Shown here piece after piece: positions 35,564 to 44,599 of a stretch of 64,000 nucleotides of DNA. The notes beneath the pieces are model-generated. The model ran no database searches. It saw only the letters and a list, made by a program, of their open reading frames with translations, and was not told the origin of the DNA. Within the stretch, counting starts at the first letter, position 1. Each line of letters begins with the position of its first letter. The DNA lies in assembly GCF_008327825.1 (NCBI RefSeq), contig NZ_AP019827.1, positions 930,001 through 994,000 on the forward strand. Reading direction: 5' to 3'. The position numbers and the translations under genes were made by a program. The stretch is from Leptotrichia shahii. Its GTDB lineage: Bacteria > Fusobacteriota > Fusobacteriia > Fusobacteriales > Leptotrichiaceae.

Positions 35564-36199
35564 ATGTTTAAACAAATAGAATTATCTTACGGTTTTGATG
35601 CATTAGAGCCAAATATTGATACAAAAACAATGGAAATTCATTATGGAAAGCATCATGCAACTTATACTAATAATTTGAATAGCACATTAAAGGATAATGC
35701 ACCACAATTTTTGGAAAAATCAATAGAAGAAATTTTAACAAATTTAGATGCATTACCAGAAAATATACGTGGAGCTGTTAGAAATAATGGTGGAGGTTTT
35801 TATAACCATAATCTATATTTTGAAGTAATGGGACCTAATGCAGACGGAGAGCCAAAAGGTGAATTAGCTGAAAAAATAAATGAAGCATTTGGAAGTTTTG
35901 ACAAATTTAAAGAAGAATTTTCAAAAGCGGCTGCGACTAGATTTGGATCAGGATGGGCTTGGCTTGTTGTAAACAAAGATGGAAAATTAAAAGTAACTTC
36001 AACAGCAAATCAGGATAATCCATTAATGCCAGGTGTAACACCTTGTGGATGTTCAGAAGGAACTCCAATTTTGGGAATAGACGTATGGGAACATGCATAT
36101 TACTTGAATTATCAAAATAGACGTCCAGATTATATTACAGCTTTCTTTAATGTTATAAACTGGGATGTAGTATCTAAAAAATATGAAGCTGCAAAATAA
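35564..36199 (+). CDS. sodA: Superoxide dismutase (Fe/Mn family)
   Basis: Dismutates superoxide. Metal ligands: His in [10 protein letters not shown], His in FYNHNLYF, Asp and His in [11 protein letters not shown]. The Gln in TANQDNPLM and the GGG before FYNH favour the manganese or cambialistic type. 211 residues from the ATG at 35564, which has AGGAG eight bases upstream; the in-frame GTG at 35555 overlaps that site. An SOD fits an aerotolerant anaerobe. Confidence 0.95.
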   Translation: MFKQIELSYGFDALEPNIDTKTMEIHYGKHHATYTNNLNSTLKDNAPQFLEKSIEEILTNLDALPENIRGAVRNNGGGFYNHNLYFEVMGPNADGEPKGELAEKINEAFGSFDKFKEEFSKAAATRFGSGWAWLVVNKDGKLKVTSTANQDNPLMPGVTPCGCSEGTPILGIDVWEHAYYLNYQNRRPDYITAFFNVINWDVVSKKYEAAK

Positions 36200-36234
36200 G
36201 TTAAAGTAAATTATTAAAATAAATTTATAAATTT

Positions 36235-36280
36235 AGATTGAATTGGAGTCATTTATAATAATTCTAATTCAATCTTTTTC
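36235..36280 (+). terminator. Terminator after sodA
   Basis: GATTGAATT (36236-36244) / AATTCAATC (36266-36274), then CTTTTTCTATTTTT... T-rich tail. Confidence 0.8.
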
Positions 36281-36338
36281 TATTTTTATCTAAAAATTTT
36301 AAATATTATTTGATTAAAAAAATATTTGTTTATAAAAG

Positions 36339-36367
36339 TTGACTGAAATGATATAATTTGCTATACT
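36339..36367 (+). promoter_or_regulatory. Promoter of DUF1858 gene
   Basis: TTGACT (36339-36344), 17-base spacer, TATACT (36362-36367). Confidence 0.75.
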
Positions 36368-36574
36368 TATAGAGTGGTATTATTATTTCTCGTTTAAATA
36401 ATAAGTTTGTAATAAATAAATATTATTGGCTATGTTTTATGAGATTTATCATAATTGCTTTAGTATCAAATTCCTGAAATATAACATTTAGTTTAAATTT
36501 AAAGTTTAGTTTTATTTTAAAGGATTTGTGAATAAAAAAATATAAAATAAAATTTCAAATAGGAGGAAATAACT

Positions 36575-36784
36575 ATGGAAAAAGTAACAAAAGATATGAA
36601 TATAATGGAAGCTGTAGAAAAATATCCGATTATTGCACAAGTATTGATGAGATACGGGCTTGGATGTGTTGGATGCATTATTTCGAGTGCGGAAACTTTA
36701 GGTGAAGGGATTGCTGTTCATGGGTTAAATCCAGATATAATTATTGAGGAAGTAAATATGATTCTTGAAAAACAGGAAGGGTAG
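36575..36784 (+). CDS. DUF1858 redox-disulfide domain protein
   Basis: 69-residue single-domain protein. The pattern EAVEKYPIIAQVLMRYGLGCVGC and the following helix pair match the DUF1858 / hybrid-cluster-associated redox disulfide family. The CVGC pair could form a disulfide or bind a metal; in other bacteria such domains occur with hybrid cluster protein or ScdA/RIC repair proteins. Neither is adjacent here. AGGAGG ribosome site. Long 5' leader. Confidence 0.85.
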   Translation: MEKVTKDMNIMEAVEKYPIIAQVLMRYGLGCVGCIISSAETLGEGIAVHGLNPDIIIEEVNMILEKQEG

Positions 36785-36808
36785 TGTAAAGTTAATTTAA
36801 ATAATAAA

Positions 36809-36854
36809 AATAGGTAACTTTTTGAGAATGATTCACTCAGGCTACCTATTTTTT
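36809..36854. terminator. Bidirectional terminator
   Basis: AATAGGTA (36809-36816) / TACCTATT (36843-36850) with T-rich tails; the loop contains a smaller TGAG/CTCA hairpin. Separates convergent genes. Confidence 0.75.
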
Positions 36855-36861
36855 AATGAAC

Positions 36862-37248
36862 TTATATTATTAACATAAAACCATAAATAATATTTGTTAA
36901 TAATATGATTCCTACTAGAAATCTATTTATAAATTTGAAGATATTTTGACTTCCGAATGTGAAACTTAATGTCAAATCTAAAATAGAATATATTAGAAGC
37001 GTTACTGAAAAATTTTTCAAAATAAAAATTTTTTGAGTTTTTAGCAACATTAAAGCTGGTGGTAATAAATAACGGAATGAACTAAAGAAAGTATATAAAA
37101 ATATAGTCAAAACTTCAAATAAAAGTATAAATACAGTTATTCTTTCTGCAAATTGTACTCGCTTTCCGCTTAGGAATAAAATTGAAACAAGCGAGTAAAT
37201 ACGTACAAAAAGTAATAATAGTGTTAAAAATGTAAAAGTATTAATCAT
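36862..37248 (-). CDS. Small membrane protein, unknown
   Basis: Not recognised. 128 residues with about four hydrophobic helices and few charges; a central KTQKIFILKNF loop is the main polar part. GGAGAT ribosome site upstream. Convergent with the DUF1858 gene and 91 bases downstream of htpX on the same strand, so it could be co-transcribed with htpX. Confidence 0.65.
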   Translation of the reverse strand: MINTFTFLTLLLLFVRIYSLVSILFLSGKRVQFAERITVFILLFEVLTIFLYTFFSSFRYLLPPALMLLKTQKIFILKNFSVTLLIYSILDLTLSFTFGSQNIFKFINRFLVGIILLTNIIYGFMLII

Positions 37249-37339
37249 ATCTTATCTCCATATATATTTGATAATTTTTGTATATTTTATCATATTTAAA
37301 GCAAATTCTCAAGTAAAATAAAAATCCCAATAGATTTTA

Positions 37340-38206
37340 CTATAATAAATTTTCTTCTCTTGCCATTTTTTCAAGTTCTTTTATCCTGTCATCGGTAGAC
37401 GGATGAGTACTAAATAAATTCTTTAGGCTTCCAAGGCTTGAAAAAGGATTTATGATAAACATATGGGCTGTTGCTGGATCTTCTCTATTCATTGGAATAC
37501 TGTGACTGTAATTCTCTAATTTTTGGAGTGCATTACGTAAATATAAAGGATTTCCTGAAAATTCAGCTCCAGCTCTGTCCGCCATATATTCTCTTTTTCT
37601 TGAAATAGACATTTGGATTATGGAAGCAGCTATTGGAGCTAAAAGTGATACTAGCATTGCAGCAGCGACATTATTTCGTCTTTTTTCGCCATTTCTGTTG
37701 TTCCCGCCTGATGCATAAGGTAAAAATCTTGCAATATTTGCAATTGCTCCAGCAAATGTAGCAGCAATTGTACTAATTAAAATATCCCGATGTTTTATAT
37801 GTCCAAGTTCGTGAGCCATTACTCCAGCCAACTCATTATCATCCATCAATTCAAGCAGTCCAGCAGTACAAGCTACGGCTGCATTTTGTGGATTTCTTCC
37901 AGTTGCAAAGGCATTTGGCTGTCGTTCTGGAATTATGTAAACTTTTGGCATAGGTAAATCAGCATTTTTGGACAATCTTTGTATTAGGTGATATAATCTT
38001 GGATTATTTTGGGAATTAACTTCTTGACCATTATAAGATTTGATAACCATTTTATCACTAAACCAGTAACTGTAAAAACTCATAGCACCAGCAATTATAA
38101 GTCCAATTAATGCCCCTTGCTGATTTCCCAATGCACCGCCAATTGCTACAAAGAGAAAAACTAATCCAAACATTAAAAAACCTGTTTTTATAGTATTTAT
38201 AAACAT
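37340..38206 (-). CDS. htpX: Membrane zinc metalloprotease HtpX
   Basis: M48-family inner-membrane protease for quality control of membrane proteins. Two N-terminal helices, HELGH at residues 132-136, the third ligand Glu in REYMADRAGAEF, and further membrane-associated hydrophobic stretches. 288 residues, normal. AAAGGAA ribosome site. The promoter region contains a perfect 12-bp inverted repeat, and no CIRCE element. Confidence 0.94.
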   Translation of the reverse strand: MFINTIKTGFLMFGLVFLFVAIGGALGNQQGALIGLIIAGAMSFYSYWFSDKMVIKSYNGQEVNSQNNPRLYHLIQRLSKNADLPMPKVYIIPERQPNAFATGRNPQNAAVACTAGLLELMDDNELAGVMAHELGHIKHRDILISTIAATFAGAIANIARFLPYASGGNNRNGEKRRNNVAAAMLVSLLAPIAASIIQMSISRKREYMADRAGAEFSGNPLYLRNALQKLENYSHSIPMNREDPATAHMFIINPFSSLGSLKNLFSTHPSTDDRIKELEKMAREENLL

Positions 38207-38237
38207 AGGTACTTTTTCCTTTCTTCTGATTAAATAT

Positions 38238-38307
38238 TAAACTTGTTCAGTAGCTGTATAATTTATTGGATAAATTTTATAAATTGTGAGTTTTTTGAAC
38301 AAGTTTA
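38238..38307. promoter_or_regulatory. Perfect 12-bp inverted repeat at htpX promoter
   Basis: TAAACTTGTTCA (38238-38249) and TGAACAAGTTTA (38296-38307), 46 bases apart. The distal arm overlaps the -35 of htpX and the proximal arm lies in its leader, so a looping repressor or an RNA structure is possible. Confidence 0.5.
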
Positions 38308-38437
38308 TTATATTATAAAAAAAGGTATTTTTCAATAAATAATTTAAATTTTATTATTTTTTAGTGTAGTCAAATTATTAGAAAATATTTTAAAACTAAA
38401 ATTAATAATTTTAAAATGGAAAAAATTTATAAAAAGA

Positions 38438-38466
38438 TTGAAAAAGTATTTAAAATATAGTATAAT
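38438..38466 (+). promoter_or_regulatory. Promoter of the VgrG-like gene
   Basis: TTGAAA (38438-38443), 17-base spacer, TATAAT (38461-38466). Confidence 0.8.
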
Positions 38467-38525
38467 AAAAATATATTAATATTTTATTAAATATTATATA
38501 AAAAAGGTAAATTGAGGTGACGAAA

Positions 38526-40061
38526 ATGGGGAATGAAAGTACAAATATGGAAAATATGTATGAAGGAAAAAATATTGGAATTATACTAGATAAGAAAAAT
38601 CTGGATAATTTTGTAATTCGAGAATTTGTGCTGAATGAAAATATTAATGAACATCAGAAGCTGGAAATGCAGCTGGAAATGGATGAAGAGCAAAGGAAGA
38701 ATCTGGAAAGAATTATTGAAAAGGAAAATGTTGAAATTGAAATTGAACTTTCAGGGTCGAATCAGAATGTCAGAAGGAAGATTTTTTGTGGAATAGTTGA
38801 TTATTTTGAAATATTAGATTATGGAAGTTATGGGTGCAGGATTTTGATGAAGGCGTTTTCTAAAAGTGTGCTTTTTGACAGGAAAAATGAGAAAAAGTAT
38901 CGGGTTTTTCAGGATAGGAATTTAATGTTTTCAGATATAATTGATGAGATTAATAAAGATTATGCTGATAAAAAGCTGGAAATAAAATATTCTGATATTG
39001 CGAAAAAGCAGATTGGCAGTCTTGTTGTGCAGTTTGATGAAACAGATTGGGAATTTTTAGTAAGACTTACTAGTCAGTTGAAAACTGGGTTGTTTGTAGT
39101 TGAGCAAGGGATAATATTGTTTGGAATTGTAGAAATGGGGGAAATTAAGAAGGAAAATAAATATTTTTCAGATTATTCGCTGGTAAGAGATTATAAAAAT
39201 CTATATTATAAAGTGCAGTCAAATAAAGTAATAAATTTGGGAGATACTGTTTCTATTTCTGAAAGCGCTGTAGAAAATGAAGTAAATGATAAAGATTCTA
39301 GTGGGAATAAAAGTAATTTTTCTGTATTAAAAACTAGAATATTTTTGAAGGATTTTATTTTAAAAAGTGAATTTTTAGCAACGGATATGAAGAGTTATTA
39401 TATATTCAAGAAATATAATGAAAAAATAAAAGGGTGCAGGATTGAAGCTAATGTTGAACGGGTATTTGAAGATGGTGGAATTGCGAAAATGGAAGTCAGA
39501 TTTGCAGAAGGGCTGAAAAAAATTGTTCAAGAAAGAAGCAATAGTGAAAGTAATGATAAAGCGTACGATGATTATGGGATAAAAAGATTTCCATTAAGTT
39601 ACCAGACTTTTTATTCACAGACAAATACTGGATTTTTCTGCACTCCTGAAGTAAATGATACTGTGGAAGTTTATTTTCCAAATGAAGACGAGCGATTTGC
39701 AAAAGTGTCGTGGGCAATAAACAATAAAGGAAGTGGAAGATTTAGCGATTATACCAAAAGAAATTTCCAGGTTAATCAGAGTGATTTTAATTTTAGCTTG
39801 AATTTAAACACTTTTGAAGTGAAAACAGCTGAAAAATACAGTGTGGAATCACCAAATATAGTTGAAAATGCAGATAATTTTGTAAATAAGGCTAATCAGA
39901 ACATGATAGTGGCTTCGAATAATTATTTGGGGATAGAGTCGATTGGAGATGCTGATTTTTATGGCTCTAAGATAAATATTATTGGAAAAGAAAAGGAAAT
40001 AACAATGGAATCATTAAGTTCAGATGTAAGAATTAAAGGGAAAAAAGTTCATAGCAATTAA
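38526..40061 (+). CDS. VgrG-like spike / phage late control D-like protein
   Basis: 511-residue protein resembling the spike of contractile injection systems. The N-terminal ~220 residues have the gpD/gp27-like pattern (FVIREFVLNENINEHQKLEM, then ETDWEFLVRLTSQL). The segment FPLSYQTFYSQTNTGFFCTPEVNDTVEVYFPNEDE around 365-400 fits the gp5 OB-fold, followed by WAINNKGSG and a repetitive beta-rich tail. No effector domain is visible. ATG at 38526 is set by GAGGTGA. Own promoter; followed by repeat copy D. Related-looking tube genes lie at 43322-45917. Confidence 0.65.
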   Translation: MGNESTNMENMYEGKNIGIILDKKNLDNFVIREFVLNENINEHQKLEMQLEMDEEQRKNLERIIEKENVEIEIELSGSNQNVRRKIFCGIVDYFEILDYGSYGCRILMKAFSKSVLFDRKNEKKYRVFQDRNLMFSDIIDEINKDYADKKLEIKYSDIAKKQIGSLVVQFDETDWEFLVRLTSQLKTGLFVVEQGIILFGIVEMGEIKKENKYFSDYSLVRDYKNLYYKVQSNKVINLGDTVSISESAVENEVNDKDSSGNKSNFSVLKTRIFLKDFILKSEFLATDMKSYYIFKKYNEKIKGCRIEANVERVFEDGGIAKMEVRFAEGLKKIVQERSNSESNDKAYDDYGIKRFPLSYQTFYSQTNTGFFCTPEVNDTVEVYFPNEDERFAKVSWAINNKGSGRFSDYTKRNFQVNQSDFNFSLNLNTFEVKTAEKYSVESPNIVENADNFVNKANQNMIVASNNYLGIESIGDADFYGSKINIIGKEKEITMESLSSDVRIKGKKVHSN

Positions 40062-40079
40062 TAGACCTATTCGATAGCC

Positions 40080-40217
40080 ATACAAACTTAGAATTTAATA
40101 AAATAAATATTCTAAAGCAAGAGGCCTTGACTCCTTATAGAGATAAAAAGAACTTAGATTATCGGACATATCTAAAATAAAAAATACAGGAGAATAATAA
40201 ATACAGGAGAATAATAA
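40080..40217 (+). repeat. Dispersed intergenic element, copy D, with 17-bp tandem duplication
   Basis: The first 33 bases (40081-40113) are identical except one to 63825-63857; the middle (GCAAGAGGCCTTGACTCC, CTTAGATTATCGGACATATC) matches copy B. It ends in two perfect copies of a 17-bp unit (40184-40200, 40201-40217) starting ATACAGGAGAA. Confidence 0.7.
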
Positions 40218-40249
40218 GGTTAGTTAAAACTTACTATTCTTCCTGTATT
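40200..40249. terminator. Hairpin between convergent genes
   Basis: The second tandem unit (40200-40218) pairs almost fully with 40230-40249, giving an ~18-bp stem that can end transcription of the K+ channel gene and of the VgrG-like gene. T tracts are modest. Confidence 0.55.
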
Positions 40250-40268
40250 AAAAGGATTTTAGTATAAT

Positions 40269-41051
40269 TTATTTTTTTCTTTTGTTTCTTATAAATTGTA
40301 TAAAAGTTATAATTTCCTGTTTTTCTGTATCTGTGTAGTTTTGGGAGTTTAAGACATATTCATCTAAATCATCATCTGGAATTAAATCAGTTTGCCGATT
40401 TAAGAAATAACTTGTGATTGCTCCTGTAATCATTCCAAAAGTTCCCATTCCAATCAGTATCAGAAAAATAGCAATTATTCTTCCAATAAATGTATGCGGA
40501 TAGACATCTCCATAACCAACAGTAGTTGCAGTTACAAAAGCCCACCATAGGCTATTAAAATAAGAGAGTTTTTCGACATAGGAAACTATTAGGGCAGATA
40601 CTATGATTCCAAGTACAGCAAATATTAACAAATAAATAAGTCCATTTGCTCTCAAGATTTTTTTTATTTTTTTGTAGAATTTTTTTACAGACAAATAAGC
40701 TTTTGTCAGTTTTAAATGCTTAAAAACTCTTGCTAAACGTCTAATCTTAAAAATTCTGAATAGCCTAAAAATAGAATAATACGGAATAATTGAGATTAAA
40801 TCAGGAATATTGCTTTCAATAAAATCTAATTTATTGTCTGAATTTGTAAAACGTATAAAATAATCCACTGCAAAAATTAAATAAATTGATACATCAATAA
40901 ATTCCAGGATTGGATTATTAAAAATGCTAATATCGCCATGTAAATCTAAAAGTGTAGTGACAAAGCTGTATAATGCCAAGAAAATAAAAATAACTTGATA
41001 ACTCATACGGAATCTTTTGTTTTTATGTAATTTTTCAATTTTCTTTTTCAT
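40269..41051 (-). CDS. Voltage-gated-like potassium channel
   Basis: Ion-transport protein of 260 residues with six predicted helices, an arginine-rich S4-like segment (FRLFRIFKIRRLARVFKHLK) and the K+ selectivity filter TVGYGDVYP between the last two helices. A short charged C-terminal tail follows; no RCK domain. AGGAG ribosome site. Thirteen bases downstream of the CoA-disulfide-reductase-like gene, so the two are co-transcribed. Confidence 0.9.
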   Translation of the reverse strand: MKKKIEKLHKNKRFRMSYQVIFIFLALYSFVTTLLDLHGDISIFNNPILEFIDVSIYLIFAVDYFIRFTNSDNKLDFIESNIPDLISIIPYYSIFRLFRIFKIRRLARVFKHLKLTKAYLSVKKFYKKIKKILRANGLIYLLIFAVLGIIVSALIVSYVEKLSYFNSLWWAFVTATTVGYGDVYPHTFIGRIIAIFLILIGMGTFGMITGAITSYFLNRQTDLIPDDDLDEYVLNSQNYTDTEKQEIITFIQFIRNKRKK

Positions 41052-41064
41052 AAAAACTCCTGTT

Positions 41065-42402
41065 TTATTTAATAACTTTTCTGTATGTTACTAATAACGG
41101 ATTCCAGACACTTGCATTTGTTGGGGAATATGCAAAGTCAATTTCTATGAATTTTTCAATAGGTGTTTCAAGAGCAATAACGATAGCCATTTGATCTATA
41201 AATTGTGCTACTGCTTCTTTTCCGACCATTGCTCCGCCAAGAACAATTTTTTTATCTTTATCGTAAATAATTTCAGCACTTGCAGGAACAGAATCTTCAA
41301 AGCCAGAATTTTTATACATTGCTTTCATTGAAACTACATCGGCATTGTATCCTAATTGCAGAGCTTCTTTTAGAGAAAGTCCAGTTTGTGCCAGTTTTAC
41401 ATCATAAAATGAAGTTGCAAAAGAACGGATTAACCCTTTCCAGCTCACATCTTTTCCAGATAAGTGTTTTGCAAGGAACATTCCATGCTTGTTTGCTACA
41501 TCTCCAAATGGAGCATATAAATTTCTGTCAGTTTTGTAATATTTGTTAAAAACGCAATCTCCAATTGCATATACATCTTTAATATTTGTTTCAAATTTAT
41601 CATTTACAGTAATCTTTCCAGAATCAGTTTTTAATTCTTTAGGTAGAAAATCAATATTTGGAGTAATTCCAATGCTAAATAATGCAATATCAAAGTTTAC
41701 AGTTTCACCATTATCCAGTTTTACTGATTTTGCTACATTATTTTCAGAAATTATTTCTGTAACTCCTGAATTTAATTTTAATTCAACATCATTATTTTCT
41801 ATTTCTTTATAAATTCTTTTTTTCAAGTTTTCAGAAACATTTGGAAAAATTTGATCAGCTTTTTCAATTAGTGTAACATTTAATCCATTTTTTCTAAATG
41901 ATTCAACCATTTCCAGTCCAATAAATCCAGCTCCTACAACAACTGCATTTTTTAATTTTGATTTATTTTCGTTAAGATAATCTTTTATTTTAAAGGCATT
42001 TTCTGCATGTGATAAAGTAAATACATTTTCCAAATTTTGAGAATATCCAGCAATATTTGGCACAAACGATTTTGCTCCAACAGCAATCACTAATTTGTCA
42101 TAAGAAATTGTCCCGTTAATTTCATTGCCTTTTACTGTTAAAGTTTTATTTTCAAAATCTATTTTTGTAACTTCGTGATGAATTTTTACATTAATTCCAC
42201 GCTTTATAAAATCTTCAGGTGTTCCGTGCAGAACATCACTTTTCTTCAATTCATCAGCAATGAAATAAGGTGTTGGACATCCAGCCCAAGCCACATAAGA
42301 GGATTTTTCAAATAAAATAACCTCATCTTCAGGATTTGCTTTTTTATATTGAGTCGAAAACATCATTCCAGCTGCTCCGCCTCCAATTACAACTATTTTC
42401 AT
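41065..42402 (-). CDS. CoA-disulfide reductase / NADH oxidase-like flavoprotein
   Basis: Class III pyridine-nucleotide disulfide oxidoreductase. FAD motif GGGAAGMMFSTQY at the N-terminus, a single redox cysteine in WAGCPTPYF (near residue 42), NAD motif VVGAGFIGLEMVESF, and the FAD-binding YAIGDCVFN. 445 residues, normal. It could be a CoA-disulfide reductase, an H2O-forming NADH oxidase or a polysulfide reductase; sequence does not decide. The ATG has only a weak ribosome site, while a stronger AAAGGAG 47 bases upstream serves a short overlapping frame (42344-42436). Confidence 0.9.
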   Translation of the reverse strand: MKIVVIGGGAAGMMFSTQYKKANPEDEVILFEKSSYVAWAGCPTPYFIADELKKSDVLHGTPEDFIKRGINVKIHHEVTKIDFENKTLTVKGNEINGTISYDKLVIAVGAKSFVPNIAGYSQNLENVFTLSHAENAFKIKDYLNENKSKLKNAVVVGAGFIGLEMVESFRKNGLNVTLIEKADQIFPNVSENLKKRIYKEIENNDVELKLNSGVTEIISENNVAKSVKLDNGETVNFDIALFSIGITPNIDFLPKELKTDSGKITVNDKFETNIKDVYAIGDCVFNKYYKTDRNLYAPFGDVANKHGMFLAKHLSGKDVSWKGLIRSFATSFYDVKLAQTGLSLKEALQLGYNADVVSMKAMYKNSGFEDSVPASAEIIYDKDKKIVLGGAMVGKEAVAQFIDQMAIVIALETPIEKFIEIDFAYSPTNASVWNPLLVTYRKVIK

Positions 42403-42466
42403 AATATTTATTGTATGATAATTTTTTTATTACCATATACTCCTTTCAATTTTTTTTGTTTTATTA

Positions 42467-43108
42467 TTATTTTTTATTTAATTTATTAAATAAATATCGG
42501 AGTCTGCTCGCTACCATTTTTATTCCCACTTTATTATCTTTTCCACGTGGAATTATAACATCTGCATATCTTTTAGAAGGTTCGACAAACTCCAAGTGCA
42601 TCGGTTTTACAGTATTTATATACTGATTTTTTATACTTTCAAAACTTCTCGCACGTTCATTTAAATCCCTTTCAATTCTTCTTAAGAGTCTTTCATCATC
42701 ATCAGTATCTACAAATAGTTTTGCATCAAAAAGTTCTCTAATTTTTGCAATGGCAAGTACTAAAATTCCTTCCACAATAATTAAATTTGCAGGCTCAATA
42801 TGTTGAGTTTCATTGATTCTGTTGTGAACTTGGAAATCATAAATAGGTTTTTCAATGGATTTTCCATCTTTCAATGCCAATATATGCTTTTCAAGCAAAT
42901 CAAAATCAATTGCATCTGGATGGTCGTAATTCAATTTAGTTCTTTGTTCATAAGTTAAATGGTCATTTCTCTTATAATACGAGTCCTGTTCAAGTAAAAT
43001 TGAGTGAATCCCAGTTCTTTCCAGATTTTTGATTATAGCTTGAGTTACACTAGTTTTACCAGAACCAGTCCCTCCTGCAATTCCGACAATTATAGTTTGA
43101 TAGCTCAT
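42467..43108 (-). CDS. udk: Uridine kinase
   Basis: Phosphorylates uridine and cytidine in pyrimidine salvage. P-loop GIAGGTGSGKTSVTQAI at the N-terminus, YYKRNDHLTYEQRTKLNYDHPDAID (nucleoside-binding region), and RRIERDLNERARSFESIKNQY. 213 residues, normal. AGGAGG ribosome site. Leads a minus-strand cluster udk-flavoprotein-K+ channel, divergent from the operon at 43322. Confidence 0.96.
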   Translation of the reverse strand: MSYQTIIVGIAGGTGSGKTSVTQAIIKNLERTGIHSILLEQDSYYKRNDHLTYEQRTKLNYDHPDAIDFDLLEKHILALKDGKSIEKPIYDFQVHNRINETQHIEPANLIIVEGILVLAIAKIRELFDAKLFVDTDDDERLLRRIERDLNERARSFESIKNQYINTVKPMHLEFVEPSKRYADVIIPRGKDNKVGIKMVASRLRYLFNKLNKK

Positions 43109-43264
43109 AAAATATTTCCTCCTGAGTATAATTTTGCAATTTTTTATTTTAGTAGAATAATGTCTTATATTTTAATTAATTTTAGCATTTTTTTTATACT
43201 TTTACAATTGTAAAAGATTAAAATTTTTTATATTTCAAAAATATTAAATTTTTAATAAAAATAT

Positions 43265-43293
43265 TTGAAAAAAATTTAATTATATGATAAAAT
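43265..43293 (+). promoter_or_regulatory. Promoter of three-gene tube-associated operon
   Basis: TTGAAA (43265-43270), 17-base spacer, TAAAAT (43288-43293). Confidence 0.65.
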
Positions 43294-43321
43294 TAAAATA
43301 TAGTTAAATATTGGAGGGGTT

Positions 43322-44599
43322 ATGAATAGAGAAAATGAGATTTTTGAAAAAGAAATGCTTGGAAAAAGTCTAAGAGAAATGTTTTTTGAAATGAATGTGG
43401 AAATGCAGGAGAGGTTTCAGGAAATTAAAGACAGGTTTTTAGAAGTAAAGATTGCTGAAAATTCCGATAATGAAAGCATTTTTGTTGAAACAGTGCTGGT
43501 AAAAAGTGAGGATGTATTTAAAATGGATGGTGTTTTTTTTCCAGTAGCTGATAAAGTGGGTGTTTTTAATGAAAATTATGGACATATTTATTTGGAAAAT
43601 ATTTATTTAAATTTAGATTTATGTAAAATTAATGAGGTTTCTGAAAGGGAATTTGCTGGATGGATAAATATTGATGGAAATAATTACGAAATTAAAGTAA
43701 AAGTTGTAAGGGATAAAAGTTATTTTGATGAAATAAAAAAATTGCACAATTCATTTGAGCTTAATGGAAAAAGCTGGAAAACTCTTAATATGGCACATTT
43801 TATGAGATGGTATAAAGTTGAGCTAGTTGAGTATGATTTTGAAATTGAAAGGGATATTTTGGAAAGAATTCAAAATGGAGATTGTGAGATTACTTATGAT
43901 TTTGAAGAAATTCAGGATAGAGTGCTAAAAAATAGGGAATTACTTTGGAATATTGAAAGAAAAAAGATCATAAGCACCATATTTGTACGTCCAACAAAAA
44001 TTGATTTATCCTTTGAATATACAATAAATTTTGAAGATAACGAGCAAATTTTAGTATCAAATCATCAAAATGAGGATATTGTTTGCTGTTATTACAGCGG
44101 AAAAAATAAATTAAGCATTGTTTCAAAGAAAAATACAGGTGATGTATGGGATATTTTTTCCATAAAGCCAATAGAAAAATGTAGAAAAATGCTTGAAATT
44201 TTTGAAAAAAATAGTGAGAAACAGGAAAATTATTTTCATTTTACGAATTTTAAAAATGAAAGTTTTATTGATAAAATCCAAAAAAAAAATAAAAATACAA
44301 GAAGCCGTGCATTTTTGGAAAAATATTTTTTGGAATATGAGTTTACAAAGGATGAAATTATACTAAAAGATATTAATTTTAAGGAAAATATTGAAGAAAA
44401 TCTGGATATTTATGACTGCAATGAAAATTTTAGGAATGAATTTCAAAGGGAATATTTTGATAAAAAACCTAAATTAAACCTGTTTGTGGAAATTAAGAAT
44501 TTTAATGAATATTCAGAGGACAAAGTAAGTTTTTTAATTTCAGAAATCCAGAATAATTACATAGAATTTGAGTGCAGGGGGTATCTGCATGGCGAATAA
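43322..44599 (+). CDS. Uncharacterised protein of putative injection-system operon (gene 1)
   Basis: 425 residues, acidic and Asn/Lys/Glu-rich, no signal peptide or membrane segment. The start, LREMFFEMNVEMQERFQEIKD, then FPVADKVG, resembles a large poorly described family (sometimes misnamed normocyte-binding protein) that I recall beside VgrG-like genes in Clostridia; this is from memory and not checked. No enzyme motif seen. Probably a structural or baseplate-associated protein. GGAGGGG ribosome site. Overlaps the next gene by 11 bases. Confidence 0.5.
   Translation: MNRENEIFEKEMLGKSLREMFFEMNVEMQERFQEIKDRFLEVKIAENSDNESIFVETVLVKSEDVFKMDGVFFPVADKVGVFNENYGHIYLENIYLNLDLCKINEVSEREFAGWINIDGNNYEIKVKVVRDKSYFDEIKKLHNSFELNGKSWKTLNMAHFMRWYKVELVEYDFEIERDILERIQNGDCEITYDFEEIQDRVLKNRELLWNIERKKIISTIFVRPTKIDLSFEYTINFEDNEQILVSNHQNEDIVCCYYSGKNKLSIVSKKNTGDVWDIFSIKPIEKCRKMLEIFEKNSEKQENYFHFTNFKNESFIDKIQKKNKNTRSRAFLEKYFLEYEFTKDEIILKDINFKENIEENLDIYDCNENFRNEFQREYFDKKPKLNLFVEIKNFNEYSEDKVSFLISEIQNNYIEFECRGYLHGE

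Larger units (their letters stand above)
36200..36574. other. Intergenic region with long leader
   Basis: Contains the sodA terminator, a near-consensus promoter (36339-36367), and a leader of about 200 bases before the DUF1858 gene. The leader has a palindrome TTATGA-N6-TCATAA (36437-36454). No protein frame is seen. Confidence 0.6.
38207..38516. other. Divergent promoter region htpX / VgrG-like
   Basis: Minus-strand promoter for htpX (TTGTTC, 17 bases, TAAAAT on the reverse strand, within 38274-38303), a perfect 12-bp inverted repeat, and the plus-strand promoter at 38438-38466. No gene. Confidence 0.6.
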
